A stretch of 62,763 nucleotides of DNA, taken from the NCBI GenBank assembly GCA_902784465.1, contig CACZUZ010000014.1, positions 1 to 62,763 of the forward strand, read 5' to 3'. Under the pieces are notes generated by a model. It was not told where the DNA came from, ran no database searches, and saw nothing but the letters and a program-made list of their open reading frames with translations. The DNA comes from an uncultured Bacteroidota bacterium. Lineage in GTDB: Bacteria > Bacteroidota > Bacteroidia > Bacteroidales > P3. Positions 49,670-56,284 of the stretch are shown piece by piece (within the stretch, counting starts at the first letter, position 1; every line of letters begins with the position of its first letter). The translations under genes were made by a program, and so were the position numbers.

Positions 49670-50292
49670 TCAAAGCTTTTGATTCCGTCGAAATATTCCT
49701 TAAAGAACAGGCACACACCTTCGTCGATAGTGATGCTGCCTTGCTCTGTTCGTGGATTGGTGTTGATGTTCGCCGAGCATTCTATCACGAAGTGGAAGTC
49801 GTCGCCCCATCCCGCATATATCTTCGAGTGGTTACGGAACACGGCAACACGACCGCACTGTGTCCGCTCCACCAGATCCTTCAGCATACGGTATTCCACC
49901 CGGTACTGGTTAGGGAATATCTCTCCAACGTAGCAGTCTAGATGTTCAATGACACCTTGTTCAATCCACTCGCTGAACTGCAGGATATCCTCAGCAGCCA
50001 TACACCACGTAGAGAACAGCAGGTAGTGCAGCTTTGGTTGGTGTATCAGCACCACCTTCAGAAACGACAGCGAGTCCACGTCGCCTGCCGTGATGAAGTG
50101 CCAGCATTGCCCCTTCTCAAATTTTTCAAGATTCATTGCCTCAAGCAGACGCGCCTCGGAGAAGCCGCGTCTATATAGATATTGCTTTGAGAATGTGGTG
50201 CAGGCCGTTGTTCTACGGTGCGAGTGATCACTGCTCTTTTTCTGCTGCTCATCAGCTGCCTGAGGTGCATCGTTGTTGAAGTTCAAATCCAT
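49666..50292 (-). CDS. PLD-like (HxK) phage protein in the packaging module (208 aa)
   Basis: The segment VAVFRNHSKIYAGWGDDFHF carries H-x-K, and then IECSANINTNPRTEQGSITI supplies the Asn/Asp-containing strand typical of phospholipase D-like single-domain proteins, which include nucleases. The N-terminal 35 residues are a polar linker with no fold. The start is at 50292 as TAATG with the upstream stop. Proteins of this shape occur next to terminases in Bacteroidetes phages. Its activity is not established. Confidence 0.55.
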   Translation of the reverse strand: MDLNFNNDAPQAADEQQKKSSDHSHRRTTACTTFSKQYLYRRGFSEARLLEAMNLEKFEKGQCWHFITAGDVDSLSFLKVVLIHQPKLHYLLFSTWCMAAEDILQFSEWIEQGVIEHLDCYVGEIFPNQYRVEYRMLKDLVERTQCGRVAVFRNHSKIYAGWGDDFHFVIECSANINTNPRTEQGSITIDEGVCLFFKEYFDGIKSFE

Positions 50293-51026
50293 TAGCACCC
50301 CCTTCTTTTAAGTTCCGATTCCAGTTTGGCCAGCTCATCCTGTTTCGCAGTAAGTTTTTTTTCAATCTCCTTTCGTTTCGGGCATTGCGGCATTGGATTT
50401 TCTTTTTTTGCGGCCGTGTCCTGCTGGTAGCGCAGCTGGTTCTTAGCCCTGTTGATGGCGGCTTTCGCTGCCTTGGCCTTTTTAGCCAGCTGCAAATCGG
50501 ACATCTGCTGCATAGGCGTTTCGACTTTGTGCGTTTCAGGATGCAGCACCTGGTCGAGAGTCTTACCCTCCATAACCTCTTTCAGCTGTTCTTCAGACAC
50601 CCGACCAGCGAAATACTCTTCCTTTGCCTCGTAGATAGAGTTATAGCGTTCGATGAGAGGCTCACGTTCCTTCATCAGTTCCAGTCTTTTTTTCACAGAG
50701 GCATCTTCGTTACTTTCCCCTGTCTCAAACATTGAGCGGTGAATCTTCGACAGCCTTACCCACGTATCGTGGATCATCTGCTTTGCGCTCTCAACGACAG
50801 GTGGTACGGCAGGAACAGCGGAATGTTTTTCTTTAACATCATAATTCTTTAACCTACCACCTACCTTTCGCAGTTCTGCCACGAGGTCGCCCATAGCAAA
50901 ACGAGGCGAGCGGTTCGAGAAAACTCGTACCAGCTGACTGTTATTGGTGGCCATCTCCAGCATCTTGACACCAGCCTTGTAGTCGCGCTGAGGGTCAGAT
51001 ATCCATTGTTCTATATCTATATTCAT
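50292..51026 (-). CDS. Coiled-coil packaging-module protein (244 aa)
   Basis: The start at 51026 is fixed by the promoter core 5 bp upstream. The protein has a helical N-terminus (MNIDIEQWISDPQRDYKAGV) and a long charged coiled coil (LAKKAKAAKAAINRAKNQL, then KKLTAKQDELAKLESELKRR). The middle reads SNEDASVKKRLELMKEREPL. It is the first gene of a five-gene packaging operon. A scaffold or adaptor role is possible. Confidence 0.6.
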   Translation of the reverse strand: MNIDIEQWISDPQRDYKAGVKMLEMATNNSQLVRVFSNRSPRFAMGDLVAELRKVGGRLKNYDVKEKHSAVPAVPPVVESAKQMIHDTWVRLSKIHRSMFETGESNEDASVKKRLELMKEREPLIERYNSIYEAKEEYFAGRVSEEQLKEVMEGKTLDQVLHPETHKVETPMQQMSDLQLAKKAKAAKAAINRAKNQLRYQQDTAAKKENPMPQCPKRKEIEKKLTAKQDELAKLESELKRRGC

Positions 51027-51030
51027 ACTG

Positions 51031-51066
51031 CAAAGATAAATATATCCGTTCGCACGTTCAGAGACA
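51031..51066 (-). promoter_or_regulatory. Putative late promoter, copy 5 (packaging operon)
   Basis: The minus strand reads TGTCTC, 22 nt, then TATCTTTG, 5 bp before the ATG at 51026. It has one mismatch to TGTCCC. Confidence 0.6.
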
Positions 51067-51104
51067 GATGGAAAAAAATTTTTTTTCAATCTGTAGACAC
51101 ACTT

Positions 51105-51345
51105 TTCCTTGTAATAATTGTAATATTTGTAACATCGTTGATTGTCAACGATATACAATATTACAACCCTCCAAAAAATGTTACAATTATTACAATTTGG
51201 GGTCAAAATGGCCCAAACTTACCACTTGAAGAGAAAAATATTACAGAATATTACAATTTATTACAATGTTGTAATAATGTAATTTATTGTATATCAATAA
51301 TATTACAATTATTACAATTATTACAACGTTTTTCAGCTGAAAATA
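51105..51345. repeat. AT-rich tract of ATTACAATTATTACAA-type repeats
   Basis: About a dozen copies of ATTACAA or its complement TTGTAAT, in clusters such as ATTATTACAATTATTACAA, lie between the packaging and capsid operons, with one perfect inverted repeat TCGTTGA-ttg-TCAACGA (51136-51152). GTAATAATTGTAATA recurs beside the int terminator (23957 onward). Candidate roles are the packaging start or a replication origin. Confidence 0.55.
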
Positions 51346-51383
51346 TCAAAAAATTTTCACTCCAAAATTACGCCACTGGGCAC

Positions 51384-51413
51384 AAAAAAAGACCCCGGCA
51401 ATGCCGAGGTCTT
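51384..51413 (-). terminator. Terminator of the capsid operon
   Basis: On the minus strand AAGACCTCGGC pairs with GCCGGGGTCTT (one G-T) around ATT and is followed by T7. It ends the transcript from 54165 before the AT-rich repeat tract. Confidence 0.8.
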
Positions 51414-51449
51414 GCGACTGTTTAACAGCTATGGCTCGAAGGCCGTGAC

Positions 51450-52052
51450 TTAGGCTGCAGATATCATCGGCAGTCCGTTGGTGCTGTCTTCCGGGCTCCA
51501 CTCGGGGTAGAACACCTGCGGCATCGGGGTGTCCCACTCGAACTGCAGGGTGGCACCGTTCTGGTCGGTGACAGCCTTGCCGCTGGTTGCCTCCACGCCG
51601 TCGGCTATCTCGGCACCGCGTTCGAGGTCGCCCATCAGGTGGATTTCGCCGTTGTTCTGGACGGCCACGATGATAAGCTCCTGGTTGATCATCGTGCCGA
51701 GGAAACCGAGCAGCTTGCGCTTCATACCCGGATGGAACACCTCGAGGGTGGCTTTCAGCGAACGGCTTCCGACACCGGCACCCTGGACGGCGTATTTGAT
51801 TTCGCCGAGGTCCTTGGCACAGTAGAGCTTGGCGAAGCCCTTGCCGGTGGCCACGGTGAAGGCTTTGCCTTCCATAGCGGCGGAGCCGATCTGGACGTAG
51901 TCCGTGAAACTGGTTTTCGTGGTGGCCAGCACCGCGTTGATGGCGGTTACGTCGCTCTTCAGGATGTAGTACATAGTCTTCACGCCGGACATATTGTTCT
52001 GGCAGAACTCGGTGTTTGCCAGCGATTCTATAGTCAGTGTGCAATCACTCAT
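51450..52052 (-). CDS. Tail-tube-like or capsid-associated protein (200 aa)
   Basis: MSDCTLTIESLANTEFCQNN opens a strand-rich protein. Blocks shared with 41073: TLEVFHPGMKRKLLGFLG and EATSGKAVTDQNGATLQFEW, then DTPMP. It directly follows the capsid gene and ends in the operon terminator. Position suggests a tail tube, decoration or head-tail adaptor protein. The paralogue elsewhere argues for a tube-type fold. I cannot decide between these. Confidence 0.7.
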   Translation of the reverse strand: MSDCTLTIESLANTEFCQNNMSGVKTMYYILKSDVTAINAVLATTKTSFTDYVQIGSAAMEGKAFTVATGKGFAKLYCAKDLGEIKYAVQGAGVGSRSLKATLEVFHPGMKRKLLGFLGTMINQELIIVAVQNNGEIHLMGDLERGAEIADGVEATSGKAVTDQNGATLQFEWDTPMPQVFYPEWSPEDSTNGLPMISAA

Positions 52053-52086
52053 TGTTGAATCTCCTATGCTTTAAAGGTTTGACATT

Positions 52087-53082
52087 TTATTCCTCCACGG
52101 CGCTGCCGTCGGTCTTCCAGCCGACGGTGTTGGTGGAAGCAAACACTAGGTCGTTGTCGGTGAATCCGAGACCCTCGAACCAGTCGCACATCACGTCGAC
52201 ATCGCGGTGGAAGGCCTGCATATCGAAGTTCTTGCTGCTGCGCTTGGTGAGGTGGAGGATGTTGCCCGGGGTTGTTGCCCAGATGTCGGTCGAACCGGTC
52301 ATACAGGGAGCGCCCTGAACGAGGTGCTTGGTCTTGTCGACATAGTCGCTCAGACCGCTGGCGCTGCTCACGTCGTAGAAGCCGAGAGCGCGGAGCTTGC
52401 GGAAGTATGCCGTGGCCATCTCGGGAGCCATGAAGATGTACATATTCTGCTTCTTGAGGAAGCCAGGGATGGCATCCTCGAAGGCTTCGACCTGGTCGAA
52501 GATGTCGCTTGCGTTGAGCACACCGATGTCGGCAACCTTGTGGATGGGGTACACGTGGTCGGCAGCAGCAGCGGCGGTGAGGATGGCTTTGAAGCCGTCC
52601 ATAGCGTTCTCGGCATCTCCGGCGGTTCCCTCGGTGGGTGCCTGGTACTGGCCGGTGTATGCCAGCTTCATCTCGCGGTCGTTCTCGATCTGAGCGCCCA
52701 CAAGTTCCTCCATAACGTAGCGCACGAAGGGCCAGTCCTTCGGGTGCTTGTTGTCAGCGCTGAGGAAGCCAAGCCAGTTGTCCCAGCATACGTCTGGTTT
52801 CAGCTGCTTGTCGACCTTCATCGGGCGGAGGATGATGGTGTTGGGGTGGAACTCGGTGTCGCCCTTGGGCGTGAATCCGTGCTGGTAGCCCTGGATCACC
52901 TCGGTGGTTTCCACGTTGGCCGTCTGGTAGACGGTCTCCGTGCTGTTGATGTGGCGGATGCCGGGGAGGTTCAGCGTCTCGCTGCCCTGCATTAGTTTCT
53001 TGACCAGACGGTTCATGTTGTTCTGGCCTTTGATGTAGTAGTTACCGAAAGCGGTAACCAGCTCTTGAACAATTTCTGCCAT
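52087..53082 (-). CDS. Major capsid protein (HK97-like, 331 aa)
   Basis: The start at MAEIVQELVTAFGNYY is preferred to the ORF's upstream methionine. A helical N-arm is followed by LNLPGIRHINSTETVYQTAN, a long mixed domain and the C-terminal strand pattern FMAPEMATAYFRKLRALGFY, then DWFEGLGFTDNDLVFASTNT, which fits HK97-type capsid proteins. It lies directly after the protease-scaffold gene, as in other HK97-like phages. The fold assignment is by length and context, not by a strong motif. Confidence 0.75.
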   Translation of the reverse strand: MAEIVQELVTAFGNYYIKGQNNMNRLVKKLMQGSETLNLPGIRHINSTETVYQTANVETTEVIQGYQHGFTPKGDTEFHPNTIILRPMKVDKQLKPDVCWDNWLGFLSADNKHPKDWPFVRYVMEELVGAQIENDREMKLAYTGQYQAPTEGTAGDAENAMDGFKAILTAAAAADHVYPIHKVADIGVLNASDIFDQVEAFEDAIPGFLKKQNMYIFMAPEMATAYFRKLRALGFYDVSSASGLSDYVDKTKHLVQGAPCMTGSTDIWATTPGNILHLTKRSSKNFDMQAFHRDVDVMCDWFEGLGFTDNDLVFASTNTVGWKTDGSAVEE

Positions 53083-53116
53083 TGTAATGATAATTTTGAT
53101 TGTAATACTCAGTTCA

Positions 53117-53533
53117 CTACTCCTCAACGCCGAGCTGAGCGCAGGCTTTCTTGTAGCTCTCGCTGTCGGTCCAGCCTGTCTTGTCCTCGGTTTTGGTGTC
53201 CTTGCCGAGCACCGAATTGGTGGCTGCAGGGATTTTGTCGAGCAGGTTCTTCAGCTCGCTGACGCGGTCTTCGGCGGCTTTCTTTGCGGCTTCAGCGTCG
53301 GCCTTGGCGGTCTCGGCGGCAGCCTTCTCGCTTTCGGCGGTGGCTTTGGCGTTCTCGGCAGCTTCTTTCTGCGACTTCAGCGTGTCGATTTCGTTCTGCT
53401 TGTTCTGCAGCTCATCGTTGAGTTTCTTCAGGGTGTCGTCGTCCATCAGGAACGCACCCTCTTTGTTGGCATCCAGTTCCTGGACGGCCAACAGAGCGGC
53501 AATGGCCGCATAGGTCATGATGCTTTTCTTCAT
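53117..53533 (-). CDS. Possible internally initiated scaffold protein (138 aa)
   Basis: Within the protease-scaffold gene an ATG at 53531-53533 (MKKSIMTYAAIAALLAVQEL) follows an AT-rich stretch TTAAAAAATAGACCC, the kind of leader that precedes start codons in this group. It would make the scaffold domain alone, as Nu3 does inside the lambda protease gene. This is inferred from sequence only. Confidence 0.35.
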   Translation of the reverse strand: MKKSIMTYAAIAALLAVQELDANKEGAFLMDDDTLKKLNDELQNKQNEIDTLKSQKEAAENAKATAESEKAAAETAKADAEAAKKAAEDRVSELKNLLDKIPAATNSVLGKDTKTEDKTGWTDSESYKKACAQLGVEE

Positions 53534-54148
53534 GGGTCTATTTTTTAAGTTGAACATATTTTGGATCCTTGTCTTCAAATAGTCGCTGTCGGCAGCCGTA
53601 GCCGTGATTTCCTCCGTGATGAAGCCGTACTGCAGGCATTCGTCTGTGTTGAGCCAGGCACCGTCGCCGTTGTTTCTTTCCATCAGCGCCTCGATGTCCT
53701 CTTTCTTGCCTCCTGTTCGGTCGGTGTAGATAGACACAAGTCTGCTGTTGATGGCGCGTTGTGCTTCCAGTTCCTCCTCCAGCACATTCTCGTTGCCTAC
53801 CACGCCGCTCCAGCACTTGTGGATGAGGAAGAGCGCGTAGCGGCTCATCTTTCGTGTTGCGCCTGCCATAGCTATTATGGTGGCTGCAGAGGCGCAGCGG
53901 CCGTAGCATTCGGTGGTCACTCTGTCGCCCATTGTTAGCAGCAGTTCGTAGATGGCCAGAGCCTCATCCACATCGCCTCCGAGTGAGTTGATTTTCACGA
54001 TGACGTTCTTTTTCGTGCTGGCCACGTTGCCCAGCTGCTGCTTGACGCTGTTGAGCGTCACGCCATCGCTCCACCAGCTGCCGCCGATCTCGCCTTGTAT
54101 CTCCACGGTCACGTCGCCGGGGTTCTCTATGATGTTGAATACTTTCAT
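53117..54148 (-). CDS. ClpP-like capsid maturation protease fused to a scaffold tail (343 aa)
   Basis: Residues 1-200 match the ClpP/S49-like prohead protease fold: GDVDEALAIYELLLTMGDRV, the nucleophile region GRCASAATIIAMAG with Ser near residue 87, and the catalytic His in LFLIHKCWSG near 110. The Asp/Glu lies near DTDECLQYGF. Residues 230-310 are an Ala/Glu/Lys coiled coil (ESEKAAAETAKADAEAAKKA), the scaffolding part. The start at 54148 is near the promoter core. The longer frame to 54184 overlaps it. Confidence 0.82.
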   Translation of the reverse strand: MKVFNIIENPGDVTVEIQGEIGGSWWSDGVTLNSVKQQLGNVASTKKNVIVKINSLGGDVDEALAIYELLLTMGDRVTTECYGRCASAATIIAMAGATRKMSRYALFLIHKCWSGVVGNENVLEEELEAQRAINSRLVSIYTDRTGGKKEDIEALMERNNGDGAWLNTDECLQYGFITEEITATAADSDYLKTRIQNMFNLKNRPMKKSIMTYAAIAALLAVQELDANKEGAFLMDDDTLKKLNDELQNKQNEIDTLKSQKEAAENAKATAESEKAAAETAKADAEAAKKAAEDRVSELKNLLDKIPAATNSVLGKDTKTEDKTGWTDSESYKKACAQLGVEE

Positions 54149-54164
54149 ATTGCTGATTTTGCTG

Positions 54165-54200
54165 CAAAGATACAATCGTGTCATCTCTAAGTTGTTGACA
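54165..54200 (-). promoter_or_regulatory. Putative late promoter, copy 6 (capsid operon)
   Basis: The minus strand reads TGTCAA, 22 nt, then TATCTTTG, 17 bp before the ATG at 54148. It keeps TGTC and the spacing of the other copies. CC is replaced by AA. Confidence 0.5.
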
Positions 54201-54216
54201 TTTTGCCGCGTCAGCC

Positions 54217-54292
54217 ACAGCCCATCCGTTCCGCACCGGGGCAGCTCGAAGAGCCGGTTTGGTCGGGCCGGAATGCGGAACGGATGGGCTGT
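54217..54292. repeat. 19-bp perfect inverted repeat upstream of the capsid operon
   Basis: Arms at 54217-54235 and 54274-54292 pair perfectly (19 bp, both G+C-rich) around a 38-nt loop, itself with CTC-gaa-GAG. There is no T run on either side, so it is not a simple terminator. It lies just upstream of the promoter at 54165-54200 and may be an operator, an RNA domain or a packaging signal. Confidence 0.7.
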
Positions 54293-54312
54293 CTATACAT
54301 ATTATATATATG

Positions 54313-54341
54313 AAAAAAGAGAGCCGCCCAAGCGACTCTCT
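54313..54341 (-). terminator. Terminator of the 149-aa gene
   Basis: On the minus strand GAGAG-T-CGC pairs with GCG-G-CTCTC around TTGG and is followed by T6. Confidence 0.75.
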
Positions 54342-54366
54342 CCACTAACTAATAACACAATGAAAA

Positions 54367-54816
54367 CTAACTCATCATCATCTGTGGAAAGGCTGTGAGT
54401 GCCGAGAATGCGATGTTGTAGGCTGTCTCTCCTTCAGGGCTTCCGTCGTTGTTGTCTTTCATCGTCATACGCATTGGTGCCGTTGTGTCGCCCATCAGCC
54501 ACTTCACTCCGTTGTTGTCTGTCACTCTTACCAGGTAGCGGCCACGCTCCAGCGTCATCAGATCGCGTACCGGCACACCGCCTTTGGCGGGAACTGTGAC
54601 TTCCACCGTGTGGCGGTAACACTCTCCCACGCTTTCCGTGTTCACCTTGGCGTTCTTAAAATGGATCCTGCTCCAGTAGTGCCCTGATGCCAATGTGACG
54701 TTCCAACCGTCCTCTGTTGGTGTCATTGTTGCAACATTCTTGATGTCAACATAATGCAGCGTTTTAACGCCCGCCATTGCGCTGCAGAACGGGTTTTTTT
54801 CTAAATTTTTTTCCAT
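54367..54816 (-). CDS. Hypothetical phage protein, possibly structural (149 aa)
   Basis: MEKNLEKNPFCSAMAGVKTL opens a beta-rich protein with the strand-turn-strand LERGRYLVRVTDNNGVKWLM. It is followed by its own terminator and lies between the early region and the capsid operon. A Trp-rich tail ends FPQMMMS. No family is recognised. The position would fit a late activator or a small virion protein. Confidence 0.55.
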   Translation of the reverse strand: MEKNLEKNPFCSAMAGVKTLHYVDIKNVATMTPTEDGWNVTLASGHYWSRIHFKNAKVNTESVGECYRHTVEVTVPAKGGVPVRDLMTLERGRYLVRVTDNNGVKWLMGDTTAPMRMTMKDNNDGSPEGETAYNIAFSALTAFPQMMMS

Positions 54817-54871
54817 ATAATTTGTATTAGGGACAATTTGACCATAAATAATTGTGCTAAAATGTGCTTTT

Positions 54872-55369
54872 TTAATCGTTTAATGTTTTGATTTCGTTTA
54901 TTATTGCATCTTCTTTTTGTCGGTAGTGTCTTTGGTAGTGTTTTTTTAGTGCCTCGAAGCTAAGTTCGTCTTCTTCGATATCCTCTTTTTCCAGAAAATG
55001 GCGCATCAGTTTGTTTCGCTCTATGTCTGTTGCGATATGGAATATGGCCACCTGCAGGCATAGCTGTTCCCTCTTCTGTTTAAAAAGAACACGACTGATG
55101 TTCGCTTGTCGTGGCAGTCTCATATAGCGGCCATATCGCAGGCTATCCTCATAGAGTATGTATATCTTCCCTTTCACGAGGTTCTTCGGCATACGGCTTT
55201 TGTCGCGCATAGGTGTCAGCACCTGCTGTCTTTCCAGTCCTTGCAGTATGAGGTAGTAGAGCCATCCTCTGCCAACGTCCACGGCTTTGCCGTCGAAGTG
55301 GTAGTCCTTTTTCAGCATCTTCCACGCTATCGGGTGTAATGCTAGTTCTATTGTTATTTTTTCGCTCAT
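54872..55369 (-). CDS. Hypothetical phage protein (165 aa)
   Basis: The start at MSEKITIELALHPIAWKMLK (55367-55369) is chosen because the upstream frame is compositionally unlike protein. It is helical, with RQQVLTPMRDKSRMPKNLV, VAIFHIATDIERNKLMRHFL and a charged C-terminal coil LSFEALKKHYQRHYRQKE. As the last gene before the virion modules it is a candidate late regulator or DNA-binding protein. No DNA-binding motif was seen. Confidence 0.5.
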   Translation of the reverse strand: MSEKITIELALHPIAWKMLKKDYHFDGKAVDVGRGWLYYLILQGLERQQVLTPMRDKSRMPKNLVKGKIYILYEDSLRYGRYMRLPRQANISRVLFKQKREQLCLQVAIFHIATDIERNKLMRHFLEKEDIEEDELSFEALKKHYQRHYRQKEDAIINEIKTLND

Positions 55370-55791
55370 AGGAATAATGATGTTTGTTTCTTTGCTTCCT
55401 CTTCGGCCTTGCGCTGCCGTTCGGCCTTCTTTTCCTCGTCCCATTCCCTCAGCTGATCGTCCACTTTTTTCTCGGCTTCCTTGGCGGGGCTCATATACCA
55501 ATGGCCGCCGCCTTGCTTCATCCATTCCTTCTGTTTTGCCATCATATCGGCCACGTCGAGGAAAAACTGTTCTCTTTTGCTCTCGGCCTTTTTGCCTTTG
55601 GGTCTTATCATCATCACAAATTCCACCTCTTCGCGCACCTTGGCCTCCTGTTCTCTCATCAGCTCGAGTGCTTTGGGGCGGTCGGCATCGTCTTTCCGGC
55701 AGCGGAAGAAACGGCGCTGTCTGTAACGTAGCTCGCGCACCTCTTTTTCAAATGTCTCTTTATCCATCAGTCCGTACATTATCATCTTCAA
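55366..55791 (-). CDS. Hypothetical charged helical phage protein (141 aa)
   Basis: A helical N-terminus (MYGLMDKETFEKEVRELRYR) is followed by a strongly charged coil (KEAEKKVDDQLREWDEEKKA) ending KQTSLFL. It overlaps the next gene by 4 nt (ATGA). The basic-acidic pattern is typical of nucleic-acid or complex-assembly proteins, but no family is recognised. Confidence 0.5.
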   Translation of the reverse strand: MKMIMYGLMDKETFEKEVRELRYRQRRFFRCRKDDADRPKALELMREQEAKVREEVEFVMMIRPKGKKAESKREQFFLDVADMMAKQKEWMKQGGGHWYMSPAKEAEKKVDDQLREWDEEKKAERQRKAEEEAKKQTSLFL

Positions 55792-55945
55792 AAAGTTTCA
55801 GTTGGTTCGGGTCTTCTATGTGTGGCATATCCGTCGGGCGTATTATCTCATAGATAGCAGCCATATTGTTTGCTGCCCAGCGCAGCTCTTTGTAGGCGCG
55901 CCGGGCATACTCTGCCACCTGGTGTTGTCTTTCATCATTCGCCAT
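55760..55945 (-). CDS. Hypothetical phage protein (61 aa)
   Basis: MANDERQHQVAEYARRAYKE is a single long helix followed by LRWAANNMAAIYEIIRPTDM and an acidic end. It overlaps both neighbours (11 and 32 nt), consistent with tight early-operon packing. The function is unknown. Confidence 0.45.
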   Translation of the reverse strand: MANDERQHQVAEYARRAYKELRWAANNMAAIYEIIRPTDMPHIEDPNQLKLFEDDNVRTDG

Positions 55946-56261
55946 AGTCCACCAGCTCGTATTGTTCGTTGCATACTCCGAAGTTCAATGCCTGTGCAAT
56001 GGTTATCTCCAGCCTTGCACCCTTGCTCTGCTCGAATCCTGGCAGCATATGGATGTAGTTGCAGGTGGTGAGGTTGACAATGCATTTCTTCATCGCATAG
56101 GTCCAGTCTTCTCCTTTGCTGCAGAAGTCGAATGGGTTTACCACGAACACAGCGTCGCCGTGCTTCTTTTTGATTTCGTTGGCTGCTTTGTCGAAGTCTG
56201 CCTTTGCCTCTTCAAAACTGCGACTTGTTACAGGTCCGCTGATGTAAACATATTTTGCCAT
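55935..56261 (-). CDS. DUF4406-like (nucleoside deoxyribosyltransferase-like) phage protein (108 aa)
   Basis: The start YVYISGPVTSRSFEEAKADF and the end GFEQSKGARLEITIAQALN fit the nucleoside 2-deoxyribosyltransferase-like (DUF4406) small proteins widespread in phages. The related enzymes cleave or move the glycosidic bond of deoxynucleosides. It lies just downstream of the primase-helicase. The substrate is not known. Confidence 0.7.
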   Translation of the reverse strand: MAKYVYISGPVTSRSFEEAKADFDKAANEIKKKHGDAVFVVNPFDFCSKGEDWTYAMKKCIVNLTTCNYIHMLPGFEQSKGARLEITIAQALNFGVCNEQYELVDYGE

Positions 56262-56284
56262 TTTCTTTGTGTATTGGTTTGTTC

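Noticed and set aside
51105-51345. CRISPR-like array
   Set aside because: Repeat spacing is irregular and there are no unique spacers.
24055-54816. Mu-like transposable phage
   Set aside because: A tyrosine integrase with tRNA att sites is present, and no MuA- or MuB-like gene was found.
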